A stretch of DNA of 12,577 bases from an uncultured Burkholderiales bacterium (GTDB taxonomy: Bacteria; Pseudomonadota; Gammaproteobacteria; Burkholderiales; Burkholderiaceae_C), in NCBI GenBank assembly GCA_903953985.1, contig CAJBLW010000057.1, positions 1 through 12,577 on the forward strand. Direction: 5' to 3'. Made by a program: the position numbers and the translations under genes. The notes under the pieces are model-generated. The model worked only from the letters and a program-made list of their open reading frames with translations, made no database searches and had not been told where the DNA came from. Every line of letters begins with the position of its first letter. Positions within the stretch are counted from its first letter, which is position 1. Shown here one piece after another: positions 1 to 7,461 of the stretch.

Positions 1-793
1 ATGCCGCAACGTTGTTCACCTGTCGCAAGTCGGGGATGTCGGCCAGGGCCGGCGAGAACCAGCCTTCGGCCTGCAAGATGGCCGCCACCACGTTGCGGTG
101 GGTCAGCACCGCGCCTTTGGACAAACCGGTGGTGCCGCCCGTGTATTGCAAGAACGCGATGTCGTCCATGCTTTGTGCCGTGGGGCGCAGGTTCAGGCTG
201 CCGCCTTGGGCGATGGCTTTGTTGAACGGGGTGACGGTGCGCCCGCCGCTCAGTGGCAGTTCGAACGGGGGGACCATTTTGGCCAGGTGCCGTACGGCAA
301 AGCTCAACCAGCGACCGTTGATGGGGCCCAGCAAATCACCGATCGACGCCAGTACCACATGCTGCACAGCGGTGCGCTCGATCACGTCCTGCAAGGTGGC
401 TGCGAAGTTTTCCAGAATCACGATGGCCGTGGCCCCAGAGTCCTTGAGTTGGTGCTCCAGTTCGCGCGCTGTGTAAAGGGGGTTGACGTTCACGCAGGTG
501 TAGCCCGCTCGCAATATGGCAGCCATGGTCACTGCAAACTGGGGCAAGTTGGGCAGCATGATGGCCACTCGGCTGCCGGGCGCAAGGCCCTTGTTTTGCA
601 GCCAAGCCCCCATGGCAGTGGACAATTCGTCGAGCTGTTTGTAGCTCATCCAGCGGTTCATGCAGACCGAAAAGGGGCTGTTGCCATGCTCACGGAATGA
701 CCGCTCGAGCAACTCGGTCAGGCTTTTGTATTGGGCGGTATCGATGTCGTGTGGCACTCCGGGCGGGTAATTTTTGAGCCAGATACGGTCCAT
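1..793 (-). CDS. fadD: Long-chain fatty acid-CoA ligase, N-terminal part (runs off window)
   Basis: AMP-forming acyl-CoA ligase that activates fatty acids with ATP and CoA for beta-oxidation. The minus-strand frame is open from an ATG at 793-791 to base 1, giving 264 residues (MDRIWLKNYPPGVPHDID...) with no stop, so the C-terminal half lies outside the window. The ANL-family phosphate-binding loop YTGGTTGLSKG is at about residues 217-227, in LQYTGGTTGLSKGAVLTH. The stretch GSRVAIMLPNLPQFAV followed by RAGYTCVNVNPLYTARELEHQLKDSGA is typical of bacterial FadD. The start is supported by a good ribosome-binding site: AGGAGA (minus strand, 801-806) lies 7 bases upstream. It diverges from the acetyltransferase gene. 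The adenylation motifs beyond the P-loop cannot be checked here. Long-chain specificity is inferred from resemblance; the ligase family is certain. Confidence 0.93.
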   Translation of the reverse strand, partial: MDRIWLKNYPPGVPHDIDTAQYKSLTELLERSFREHGNSPFSVCMNRWMSYKQLDELSTAMGAWLQNKGLAPGSRVAIMLPNLPQFAVTMAAILRAGYTCVNVNPLYTARELEHQLKDSGATAIVILENFAATLQDVIERTAVQHVVLASIGDLLGPINGRWLSFAVRHLAKMVPPFELPLSGGRTVTPFNKAIAQGGSLNLRPTAQSMDDIAFLQYTGGTTGLSKGAVLTHRNVVAAILQAEGWFSPALADIPDLRQVNNVAA

Positions 794-952
794 GCACTTA
801 TCTCCTGTAGGCCTGCATTGTCACCAGCTCCCGCCGTGGCCCACACAGGGCAATTCCTGAGAGGAGGTCTTGGAGGTCTCACAGGCGACAAAACCCGTGT
901 ACGCACGGGCCAGGCAAAAGGGCGCACAATGGGGTTAACCCTAGGTTTCGAC
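794..952. promoter_or_regulatory. Divergent intergenic region between fadD and the GNAT gene
   Basis: About 160 bp that should hold both divergent promoters. No convincing -35/-10 pair was found by eye on either strand. Three structures are visible: an 8-base direct repeat GGAGGTCT at 863-870 and 872-879 (period 9); a hairpin with stem CCCGTG 894-899 / CACGGG 904-909 and a 4-base loop; and the 10-base palindrome GGGTTAACCC at 932-941, just upstream of the preferred GNAT start. Any of these could be a regulator site, but none matches a motif I can name. The fadD ribosome-binding site is at 801-806. Confidence 0.4.
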
Positions 953-1705
953 ATGAACACCCCTGCTGATTCGCGTACTAAAAAACTCATTTGTGTGCTG
1001 CGTAAGCTGTGGCGAAATAGGTTTGGCGCAGCCGATGGGCTGGTGTTGGCTCCGACAGGAGTGGCCCGAAAGCGTGCCAGCTGGGTGCCGATCCGCACCC
1101 TGTCGCCGCGTCACAAACCACGCATCGCGCGCCACTTGCGGGCTCTGCCCACCGCAGACCGCTTCCTGCGCTTTGGCTATGCCGCCACCGACGAGCAAAT
1201 TGAGCGTTATGTGCAGGGCCTGAATTTTGAGCGAGACGAGATTTTCGGGGTCTTCAATCGCCGCTTGGAGCTGGTGGCCATGGCGCATCTGGCCTATTCG
1301 GTCGACCCGCAATGGGCCACTTGCGCCGAGTTTGGTGTCTCTGTGTCACCGCACCAGCGTGGCAAAGGCCTGGGGGCCAAGCTGTTTGCGCATGCTGTGA
1401 TGCACGCCCGCAATCAGGGGGTGAACCTTTTGTTCATCCACGCGCTGAGCGAGAACGTGGCCATGCTCAAGATCGCGCGCCAAGCCGGTGCCGTGGTGCA
1501 GCGCGATGGCAGCGAAAGCGAGGCTTACCTGTCCATGCCACAAGCCACCCTGGACAGCCAACTCAATGGCCTGATGCAGGAGCAAATGGCCGAGTTGGAC
1601 TACCAGCTCAAAATGCAGGCGCACCAGTTTCGCCAGTGGCTGGACACGGTACAAAAGATCCGCCAAGGCGTGCGCGATGCCCGCCACAGCTCGCGCGGAC
1701 CTTGA
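953..1705 (+). CDS. GNAT family N-acetyltransferase with a C-terminal helical tail
   Basis: Probable acetyl-CoA-dependent N-acetyltransferase of unknown substrate. The frame stays open upstream to 731, but that would overlap the divergent fadD, so I start at ATG 953 (250 residues). ATG 929 would add 8 residues and cannot be excluded, since neither has a strong ribosome-binding site. The acetyl-CoA pyrophosphate-binding motif A is clear: FGVSVSPHQRGKGLGAKLF, with Q/RxxGxG at residues 135-141. The strand-helix pattern LLFIHALSENVAMLKIARQAGA that follows is the usual GNAT motif B region. Residues about 196-235 are rich in Q, M, L and K and look like a long amphipathic helix or coiled coil, which a plain GNAT domain does not need. 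It lies 72 bases upstream of corC in the same direction. The fold is confident; the function is not known. Confidence 0.82.
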   Translation: MNTPADSRTKKLICVLRKLWRNRFGAADGLVLAPTGVARKRASWVPIRTLSPRHKPRIARHLRALPTADRFLRFGYAATDEQIERYVQGLNFERDEIFGVFNRRLELVAMAHLAYSVDPQWATCAEFGVSVSPHQRGKGLGAKLFAHAVMHARNQGVNLLFIHALSENVAMLKIARQAGAVVQRDGSESEAYLSMPQATLDSQLNGLMQEQMAELDYQLKMQAHQFRQWLDTVQKIRQGVRDARHSSRGP

Positions 1706-1777
1706 TTACGCCGTTGGTCATCCAAATCCGCTATCCTTGCGGTCTGTTCACTACAGCATGTCCTGCAAGCCTAGACC

Positions 1778-2704
1778 GTGTCTGACCCTCACCCCGCGCG
1801 CTACGCTGAGCGCGAAGACAAGCGGAGTTTTTTGCAAAAACTCGCGGAGTTCATTCACCCTGGACCCGACTCGGCAGACGAACTGATCGAGACCCTGGCC
1901 GAGGCCGAGGAGAACCAGATCATCAACACCGAGAGCCGTTTGATGATCGAAGGCGTGATCCGCATGGCCGACATGACCGCAAGCGATGTGATGCTGGCCG
2001 CTCCACGCATGGACTTGCTGCACATCGAAGACCCCGTGGACGAGTTGCTGCACCAGGTGATCGACACTGGGCATTCGCGCTTTCCGGTCTACGAGGGTGA
2101 ACGCGACAACATCATCGGCATCTTGCTGGCCAAAGACCTGCTCAAGCTGCAGCGCGCACCCGAGTTGAATATCCGCGCCTTGTTGCGCCCAGCGGTTTTT
2201 GTCCCCGAGAGCAAGGGCCTGAATGATCTGTTGCGGCAGTTCCGAGACAACCGCAACCATTTGGCCATCGTGATCGATGAGTACGGGCGTACGGCCGGGC
2301 TGATCACCATTGAAGATGTGCTCGAGCAAATTGTGGGCGAGATCGAGGACGAGTTCGACATCGATGAGGATGCAGGTGATATTTTTGGCCTGCCCGACCG
2401 CAGCTTCAGGGTCAGCGGCGACACCGCTATCGAGCGTGTGAACGAGGCTTTTGGTGTGGATTTGAAGCGAGCCCGGCAAGCCGAAGACGAGCACGATTTC
2501 GACACCCTGGGCGGGCTGATCGCCCACGAGATAGGTCATGTGCCGCACCGCGGCGAAAGTTTCGAGCTGGCGGGTTTGCGTTTTGTCGTCTTGCACACGC
2601 GCGGTGGTGCGGTGCGCTGGTTCAAGGTGTTTCCCCTGCCTGCTGCGGGCAGCGACCAGCCGGGACACGCACGCAACGCGCCTGGACTTGGGTCCGCCGC
2701 ATGA
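1778..2704 (+). CDS. ybeX: CorC/YbeX-type CBS-domain protein
   Basis: Cytosolic protein of the HlyC/CorC family, 308 residues from a GTG start (MSDPHPARYAEREDKRSFLQKLAEFIHPG). The N-terminus fits the family, so GTG is preferred although its ribosome-binding site is weak. A CBS pair follows (about residues 68-128 and 134-190, containing VIDTGHSRFPVYEG and HLAIVIDEYGRTAGLITIED), then a CorC/HlyC-associated domain (about 205-287, ending GGAVRWFKV). There is no DUF21 membrane domain, as in E. coli CorC/YbeX. The last 20 residues are a poorly conserved-looking tail. The stop overlaps the lnt start by ATGA, and ybeX-lnt adjacency is conserved from E. coli, although ybeY and ybeZ are not seen next to it here. 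The family has been linked to Mg/Co efflux and to ribosome metabolism; the role here is inferred. The alternative name is corC. Confidence 0.92.
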   Translation: MSDPHPARYAEREDKRSFLQKLAEFIHPGPDSADELIETLAEAEENQIINTESRLMIEGVIRMADMTASDVMLAAPRMDLLHIEDPVDELLHQVIDTGHSRFPVYEGERDNIIGILLAKDLLKLQRAPELNIRALLRPAVFVPESKGLNDLLRQFRDNRNHLAIVIDEYGRTAGLITIEDVLEQIVGEIEDEFDIDEDAGDIFGLPDRSFRVSGDTAIERVNEAFGVDLKRARQAEDEHDFDTLGGLIAHEIGHVPHRGESFELAGLRFVVLHTRGGAVRWFKVFPLPAAGSDQPGHARNAPGLGSAA

Positions 2705-4281
2705 GCGGTTGGCAACCACGCGAGCGGGGCTGGCAGACTGTTTGGCCTGCATTGGCAGGTGCTGCGCAGGCCGCGTCTATGGCCTGGCCGGGCAGTGGTC
2801 ATGCCCTGGGGTGGTTGCAACTTGTGAGTTTGATCCTCTTGGCGGCGGGCTTGGCCCGCATGGCTCACCAGGCCCATGGACCCTTCACGCGGGGCCATGG
2901 GGCCCATACCCTCAAAAAGGCGGCCTGGTTTGGCGGCGTGTTTGCCACGGCCTGGTTGGTGGGGTGTTTTTGGTGGCTGTATGTGTCCATGCACCAGGTT
3001 GGCGGTATGCCAGCGCCTTTGGCGATGCTGGCCGTGCTGGCGCTGGCAGCGGCCCTGGCGCTGTATTACGCCGCCGCTTCGGCCCTGTGGGTGAGTCTGG
3101 CGCGAGGCCTGCTGACGGCCCGGCCTGGCTTGGCCAGCGCCCTGTTTGCCGCTTTGTGGACTTTGGCAGAGCTCATGCGCGGGCGCTGGCTAACCGGTTT
3201 TCCTTGGGGAGCCGGCGGGTATGCGCATGTCGACAGTGCCTTGGCTGTCTTCGCGCCTTGGGTGGGGGTGTACGGTATGGGCGCTGTGGCCGCTTGGCTG
3301 GCCATGCGTCTGGCGCTGGCGGGCTGGCGCTTAAGGGCGCTCAAGCCGCTGATCGGCGTGGGGCTTGCCGCTTGGGCCTTGCAGGTATTTGGGCCAGTGT
3401 TCACCACCTCCGCAGGTCTGGGGCAGGTGCAATTGCTGCAGGCCAATATTTCGCAGACCGACAAGTTTCAGGCCGCCAGTGGCGTGCGCGATGCGCTGGA
3501 GTGGTACAATGCCGAGTTGCGCGCCAGCCAGCAAGCCCTGGTGGTGGCCCCAGAGACCGCCATTCCTTTGCTCCCGCGCCATTTGCCAGACGGGTATTGG
3601 TCTGGCTTGCAGACGCATTTTGCCCAGCCGGGCCGCCCTGTGGCCTTGGTGGGCCTGCCCTTGGGCAGCCTGGACGAGGGCTATACCAATTCGGTGGTGG
3701 CATTGGGGCCTGAAGGCGCTGCCCCTTATCGCTATGACAAATCGCACCTGGTGCCCTTTGGTGAGTTCATGCCGCCGGGTTTTGTCTGGTTCATTCGCAT
3801 GATGAACATTCCTTTGGGCGATTTCAAATCGGGTGGCTGGGACCAGCCATCGCTGGCCTGGCAGGGCCAGCGCCTGGCTCCCAACGTTTGTTACGAAGAC
3901 CTGTTTGGCGAAGAGTTGGCCATTCGCTTCAAGGACCCGGCCACCGCGCCCACAGCCTTGGTGAATGTGAGCAACATCGCCTGGTTTGGCGACACGCTGG
4001 CGGTGGACCAGCATCTGAACATCTCGCGCCTGCGGGCCATGGAGCTGGGACGCCCCATGCTGCGGGCCACCAACACCGGGGCGACGGCCATCATCGACCA
4101 CTCCGGACGCGTGACGCACCAGTTGCCCCGCTTTACCCGGGGAAGTTTGACGGGCACTTTTGATGGCCGTCATGGCCTCACGCCCTTTGCCCGCTGGGCT
4201 TCGGCCTGGGGCCTGGGGCCGCTTTGGGGGCTGTGTGGTGTGGTCGTGGCTTGGGCTTTTTGGAAGCGGCAAAGGCCGTAA
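2701..4281 (+). CDS. lnt: Apolipoprotein N-acyltransferase
   Basis: Inner-membrane enzyme for the last step of lipoprotein maturation: it moves an acyl chain from phospholipid to the alpha-amino group of the N-terminal diacylglyceryl-cysteine. The protein has 526 residues, close to the usual length (E. coli about 512). Several hydrophobic segments fill roughly residues 15-230, followed by the periplasmic nitrilase-like domain and a final membrane helix at about 503-521. The catalytic triad is visible as E285 (VVAPETAIP), K347 (YRYDKSHLVPFGEF) and C397 (NVCYEDLFGEE). The motif LTGFPWGAGGY, conserved in the membrane domain, is at about 164-174. The ATG start is within the corC stop (ATGA), which argues for coupled translation. 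The TAA stop overlaps a possible -10 element for glyQ. Confidence 0.97.
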   Translation: MSGWQPRERGWQTVWPALAGAAQAASMAWPGSGHALGWLQLVSLILLAAGLARMAHQAHGPFTRGHGAHTLKKAAWFGGVFATAWLVGCFWWLYVSMHQVGGMPAPLAMLAVLALAAALALYYAAASALWVSLARGLLTARPGLASALFAALWTLAELMRGRWLTGFPWGAGGYAHVDSALAVFAPWVGVYGMGAVAAWLAMRLALAGWRLRALKPLIGVGLAAWALQVFGPVFTTSAGLGQVQLLQANISQTDKFQAASGVRDALEWYNAELRASQQALVVAPETAIPLLPRHLPDGYWSGLQTHFAQPGRPVALVGLPLGSLDEGYTNSVVALGPEGAAPYRYDKSHLVPFGEFMPPGFVWFIRMMNIPLGDFKSGGWDQPSLAWQGQRLAPNVCYEDLFGEELAIRFKDPATAPTALVNVSNIAWFGDTLAVDQHLNISRLRAMELGRPMLRATNTGATAIIDHSGRVTHQLPRFTRGSLTGTFDGRHGLTPFARWASAWGLGPLWGLCGVVVAWAFWKRQRP

Positions 4282-4284
4282 AAT
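4279..4284 (+). promoter_or_regulatory. Candidate -10 element for glyQS
   Basis: TAAAAT differs at one position from the TATAAT consensus and overlaps the lnt stop codon. No good -35 hexamer lies at 16-18 bp: TTGGGC (4251-4256) is 22 bp away and TTGGAA (4260-4265) is 13 bp away. It would give an mRNA leader of about 60 bases before the glyQ ATG. Offered only as a weak candidate. Confidence 0.25.
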
Positions 4285-4293
4285 CAAGGGTTC

Positions 4294-4338
4294 GCGCAAA
4301 GCTTGCGCCCATCCAACTCCGGCCAGCTCGCTGCTGGC
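4294..4338 (+). other. Two short hairpins in the glyQ leader
   Basis: Two perfect 6-bp inverted repeats lie between lnt and glyQ: GCGCAA 4294-4299 with TTGCGC 4303-4308 (3-base loop), and GCCAGC 4322-4327 with GCTGGC 4333-4338 (5-base loop). The second ends 12 bases before the glyQ ATG, where no Shine-Dalgarno sequence is seen. No T-run follows either one, so they do not look like terminators. They may affect initiation at glyQ, but short GC-rich stems also arise by chance in DNA of this composition. Confidence 0.4.
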
Positions 4339-4350
4339 TCCGCTTCGGCC

Positions 4351-5256
4351 ATGTTGACCTTCCAGCAGATCATTCTCAAATTGCAGCAGTACTGGGACGC
4401 CCAGGGCTGCGCATTGCTTCAGCCCTACGACATGGAAGTCGGCGCGGGCACCAGCCACACCGCTACGTTTTTGCGCGCGATCGGCCCAGAGCCATGGAAG
4501 GCCGCCTATGTGCAGCCCAGCCGCCGCCCCAAAGATGGCCGCTACGGCGAGAACCCCAACCGCCTGCAGCACTACTACCAATACCAAGTGGTTTTGAAGC
4601 CCGCGCCCAGCAACATCTTGGAGCTGTACCTGGGCAGCCTCGAAGCGCTTGGTTTTGACCTCAAGAAAAACGACATTCGATTCGTTGAAGACGACTGGGA
4701 AAACCCCACACTTGGCGCCTGGGGACTGGGCTGGGAGGTGTGGCTGAATGGCATGGAAGTCACGCAGTTCACCTACTTTCAGCAAGTAGGCGGCATCGAC
4801 TGCAAGCCCATCACCGGCGAAATAACCTATGGCCTGGAGCGATTGGCCATGTACCTGCAAGGCGTGGACAACGTCTACAACCTGAAGTGGACCGAAACCC
4901 TGAGTTATGGCGACGTGTATTTGCAAAACGAGCAAGAGCAGTCGGCCTACAACTTTGAGCACTCGGACGCTGACTTCTTGTTCACCGCTTTCAGTGCGCA
5001 CGAAAAACAAGCCCAGAACCTGATCGTGCAGCAGCTGGCGCTGCCCGCCTACGAGCAAGTGCTCAAGGCAGCGCACACCTTCAACCTGCTGGACGCGCGT
5101 GGCGCGATCAGCGTGACCGAGCGCGCCGCCTACATCGGCCGAATCCGGAACCTGGCCCGCAGTGTGGCGCAGAGTTATTACGAGAGCCGCGAACGTCTGG
5201 ACTTCCCGATGGCCCCGCGTGAATGGGTCGCCCAAATGCCCAAGAAAGCCGCGTGA
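4351..5256 (+). CDS. glyQ: Glycyl-tRNA synthetase alpha subunit
   Basis: Catalytic subunit of the bacterial alpha2-beta2 glycyl-tRNA synthetase, which charges tRNA-Gly in the cytoplasm. It has 301 residues, against about 303 in E. coli. The start at 4351 gives MLTFQQIILKLQQYWDAQGC, the family N-terminus; the frame extends upstream to a TTG at 4303, but those residues are not family-like. Signature regions are ALLQPYDMEVGAGTSHTATF (about 21-40), QPSRRPKDGRYGENPNRLQH (about 55-74), WLNGMEVTQFTYFQQVGGID (about 131-150) and ITYGLERLAMYLQ (about 158-170). The last two are class II core sequence. No Shine-Dalgarno sequence is obvious before the ATG. glyS follows after 11 bases, so the two subunits are made from one message. 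Confidence 0.97.
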   Translation: MLTFQQIILKLQQYWDAQGCALLQPYDMEVGAGTSHTATFLRAIGPEPWKAAYVQPSRRPKDGRYGENPNRLQHYYQYQVVLKPAPSNILELYLGSLEALGFDLKKNDIRFVEDDWENPTLGAWGLGWEVWLNGMEVTQFTYFQQVGGIDCKPITGEITYGLERLAMYLQGVDNVYNLKWTETLSYGDVYLQNEQEQSAYNFEHSDADFLFTAFSAHEKQAQNLIVQQLALPAYEQVLKAAHTFNLLDARGAISVTERAAYIGRIRNLARSVAQSYYESRERLDFPMAPREWVAQMPKKAA

Positions 5257-5267
5257 GGAAGAAAGAC

Positions 5268-7424
5268 ATGACGACACAAAATTTGCTGGTGGAACTGTTT
5301 GTGGAAGAGCTGCCGCCGAAGGTACTCAACAAGTTGGGTGCGGCGTTCTCAAACGTGCTGGCCGAACAACTCAAGGCGCAGGGCCTGGCTGCTGCTGATG
5401 AGGCTGTGACGGCTTTTGCTTCGCCGCGCCGTTTGGCCGCGCATGTGACCGGTGTCCTGTCGCAAGGCGCTGACAAGGCTGTGCAACAAAAGCTCATGCC
5501 CGTGTCCGTGGGCTTGGATGCGTCTGGCAACGCCACGCCCGCGCTGCTGAAAAAACTGCAAGCCTTGGGCGCGGATGTGAGCGACCCGGCCGCTGCTGTG
5601 GCCGCGCTCAAGCGCGCCCCCGACGGCAAAGCCGAAGCCTTGTTTTACGACAGCATTGTCAAAGGCGCATCGCTGCAAGTGGGCCTGCAAAAGGCCTTGG
5701 ATGAAGCGCTTGCCAAGCTGCCGATTCCCAAAGTCATGCAGTACCAGCTCGAAAACGATTGCGAATTGCCAGGCTGGAGCAGCGTCAACTTTGTGCGCCC
5801 TGCACACAGTCTGATCGCCTTGCATGGTTCCACCGTGGTGCCGGTCAAGGCGCTGGGCCTGACAGCAAGCAACAGCACCCAAGGACACCGCTTTGAAGCC
5901 AAGGTCTCGCCCGTGGTGTTGGCACATGCCGATCAATACGCTGAAGTTCTTGCGCGTGATGGCTCGGTGATCGCCAGCTTTGCCGAGCGCCGCGCCGAGA
6001 TCGTGCGCCAGCTGAATGCCGCAGCGGCCAAAGTCGGCGGTGGCAAGGACGGAAAGTCGCACGAAGCGCTCCGACCCATCGAAGATGACGCTTTGCTCGA
6101 CGAAGTGACCGCCCTGGTCGAGCGCCCCAATGTGCTGACCTGCCAGTTCGAGACCGAGTTCCTGGGTGTGCCGCAAGAGTGCCTGATCCTCACGATGAAG
6201 GCCAACCAAAAATATTTCCCTTTAATTGATGCATCGGGCAAGCTGACGAACCTGTTTTTGGTGGTGAGCAACATCACACCCGACGACGCCTCTTTGGTGA
6301 TCTGCGGCAACGAGCGCGTGGTGCGCCCACGCCTGGCAGATGCCAAATTCTTTTTTGACCAAGACCGCAAAAAGACGCTCGAATCGCGCGTTGAAGGCTT
6401 GTCCAAAGTGGTCTATCACAACAAGTTGGGCACGCAAGGCGAGCGCATGGCGCGGGTTTGCGCCATTGCCCAAGCCATTGGCCAGCAAGTGGGCGGCGAT
6501 CTTCTGGCCAAGCAAGCCGAGCAGGCCGCACGTTTGGCCAAGACCGATTTGCTGACCGACATGGTGGGTGAGTTCCCGGAGCTGCAGGGCATCATGGGCG
6601 GCTACTACGCCCGCCACGATGGCCTGAGCAGCGATGTGGCCGAAGCGATCGAAGACCATTACAAGCCGCGTTTTGCGGGCGATGAGTTGCCGCGCAACAA
6701 CGTGGGCCTGGTCGTGGCGCTGGCCGACAAGCTGGAAACCTTGGTTGGCATGTTCGGTATCGGCAACGTGCCCACGGGCGACAAAGACCCGTTTGCGCTG
6801 CGTCGCCATGCTTTGGGCGTGATCCGCATGTTGGTGGAAAAAAACGTTGCCCTTGGCTTGCCCGAATTGCTGGCGTTGTCTGCACCGGTGTTTGGCGACA
6901 AGATCAGCGGCGGCACAGAGGCCTTGATCGACTTCGTTTACGACCGCCTGTCTGGCAGCCTGCGCGAGCAGGGCTTCAGCGCGCAAGAGGTCGACGCCGT
7001 GATGGCCCTGCGTCCCGCCCGTCTGGGGCAGGTCAACCACTGCCTGTCGGCCGTGCGCGCCTTTGCCGCCTTGCCCGAGAGCCCTGCCTTGGCTGCGGCC
7101 AATAAGCGCATCGGCAACATTCTCAAAAAGGCCGGAGAGGTGGACGCCCACGTCAATCCCGCCTTGCTGCAGGAAGACGCCGAAAAAGGCCTGTATGCCG
7201 TGATGCAAAGGCTGCTGCCCGAATCCGAATCGCAGTTCAATGCTGGCGACTACACCGCCAGTTTGCAAACCCTGGCCGCGCTGCGCGCTCCGGTGGATGC
7301 CTTCTTTGACGACGTGATGGTCAATGCCGAAGCCATGGACCTGCGCCTGAACCGCCAGGGCCTGCTCAAGTCGCTGCATGTGGCCATGAACCGCGTGGCC
7401 GACTTGTCGCGTCTGGCGGCTTGA
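5268..7424 (+). CDS. glyS: Glycyl-tRNA synthetase beta subunit
   Basis: Beta subunit of the heterotetrameric glycyl-tRNA synthetase, needed for tRNA recognition. The start at 5268 (MTTQNLLVELFVEELPPKVL) has GAGGAA at 5255-5260 as ribosome-binding site, which overlaps the glyQ stop codon; an upstream ATG at 5223 would overlap glyQ and lacks family sequence. The protein has 718 residues, somewhat longer than E. coli GlyS (about 689), which I believe is usual in this group. Conserved stretches include ELPPK near the start, FASPRRLA (about 45-52), NQKYFPL, GEFPELQGIMGGYYA and GDKDPFALRRHALGVIRML. The C-terminal part ends in a DALR-type anticodon-binding segment (FFDDVMVNAEAMDLRLNRQGLLKSL is split by helices typical of it). 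No sign of damage. Confidence 0.97.
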   Translation: MTTQNLLVELFVEELPPKVLNKLGAAFSNVLAEQLKAQGLAAADEAVTAFASPRRLAAHVTGVLSQGADKAVQQKLMPVSVGLDASGNATPALLKKLQALGADVSDPAAAVAALKRAPDGKAEALFYDSIVKGASLQVGLQKALDEALAKLPIPKVMQYQLENDCELPGWSSVNFVRPAHSLIALHGSTVVPVKALGLTASNSTQGHRFEAKVSPVVLAHADQYAEVLARDGSVIASFAERRAEIVRQLNAAAAKVGGGKDGKSHEALRPIEDDALLDEVTALVERPNVLTCQFETEFLGVPQECLILTMKANQKYFPLIDASGKLTNLFLVVSNITPDDASLVICGNERVVRPRLADAKFFFDQDRKKTLESRVEGLSKVVYHNKLGTQGERMARVCAIAQAIGQQVGGDLLAKQAEQAARLAKTDLLTDMVGEFPELQGIMGGYYARHDGLSSDVAEAIEDHYKPRFAGDELPRNNVGLVVALADKLETLVGMFGIGNVPTGDKDPFALRRHALGVIRMLVEKNVALGLPELLALSAPVFGDKISGGTEALIDFVYDRLSGSLREQGFSAQEVDAVMALRPARLGQVNHCLSAVRAFAALPESPALAAANKRIGNILKKAGEVDAHVNPALLQEDAEKGLYAVMQRLLPESESQFNAGDYTASLQTLAALRAPVDAFFDDVMVNAEAMDLRLNRQGLLKSLHVAMNRVADLSRLAA

Positions 7425-7449
7425 TCGGCCGACTCGAGCAAGTTTTTTT
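7420..7449 (+). terminator. Candidate intrinsic terminator at the glyS stop
   Basis: The stem is CTTG 7420-7423, an A/G mismatch, TCG 7425-7427, a 7-base loop, CGA 7435-7437 and CAAG 7439-7442. It is followed at once by seven T residues (7443-7449). Position and T-run fit an intrinsic terminator, but the stem is short (4 plus 3 bp), so termination would probably be partial. It overlaps the glyS stop codon (7422-7424) and ends 12 bases before gmhB. If active, it would reduce transcription from glyQS into gmhB-plsC. Confidence 0.4.
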
Positions 7450-7461
7450 ACCCGAGCGCGC

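Noticed and set aside
731..952. Upstream extension of the GNAT frame
   Set aside because: It would overlap the first part of the divergent fadD and its ribosome-binding site, and the extra residues do not look conserved.
2538..3713. A 391-codon plus-strand open frame overlapping corC and lnt
   Set aside because: It is in another frame of the well-supported lnt and has a Gly/Arg/Cys-rich composition typical of a shifted frame.
4282..4350. T-box or glycine riboswitch upstream of glyQ
   Set aside because: The gap is only 69 bases, has no T-box sequence and no antiterminator/terminator pair, and T-boxes are not expected in betaproteobacteria.
3331..5277. A 648-codon open frame on the minus strand across lnt and glyQ
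   Set aside because: It is antisense to two certain genes, has no recognisable domain, and long antisense open frames are common in GC-rich DNA with this codon bias.
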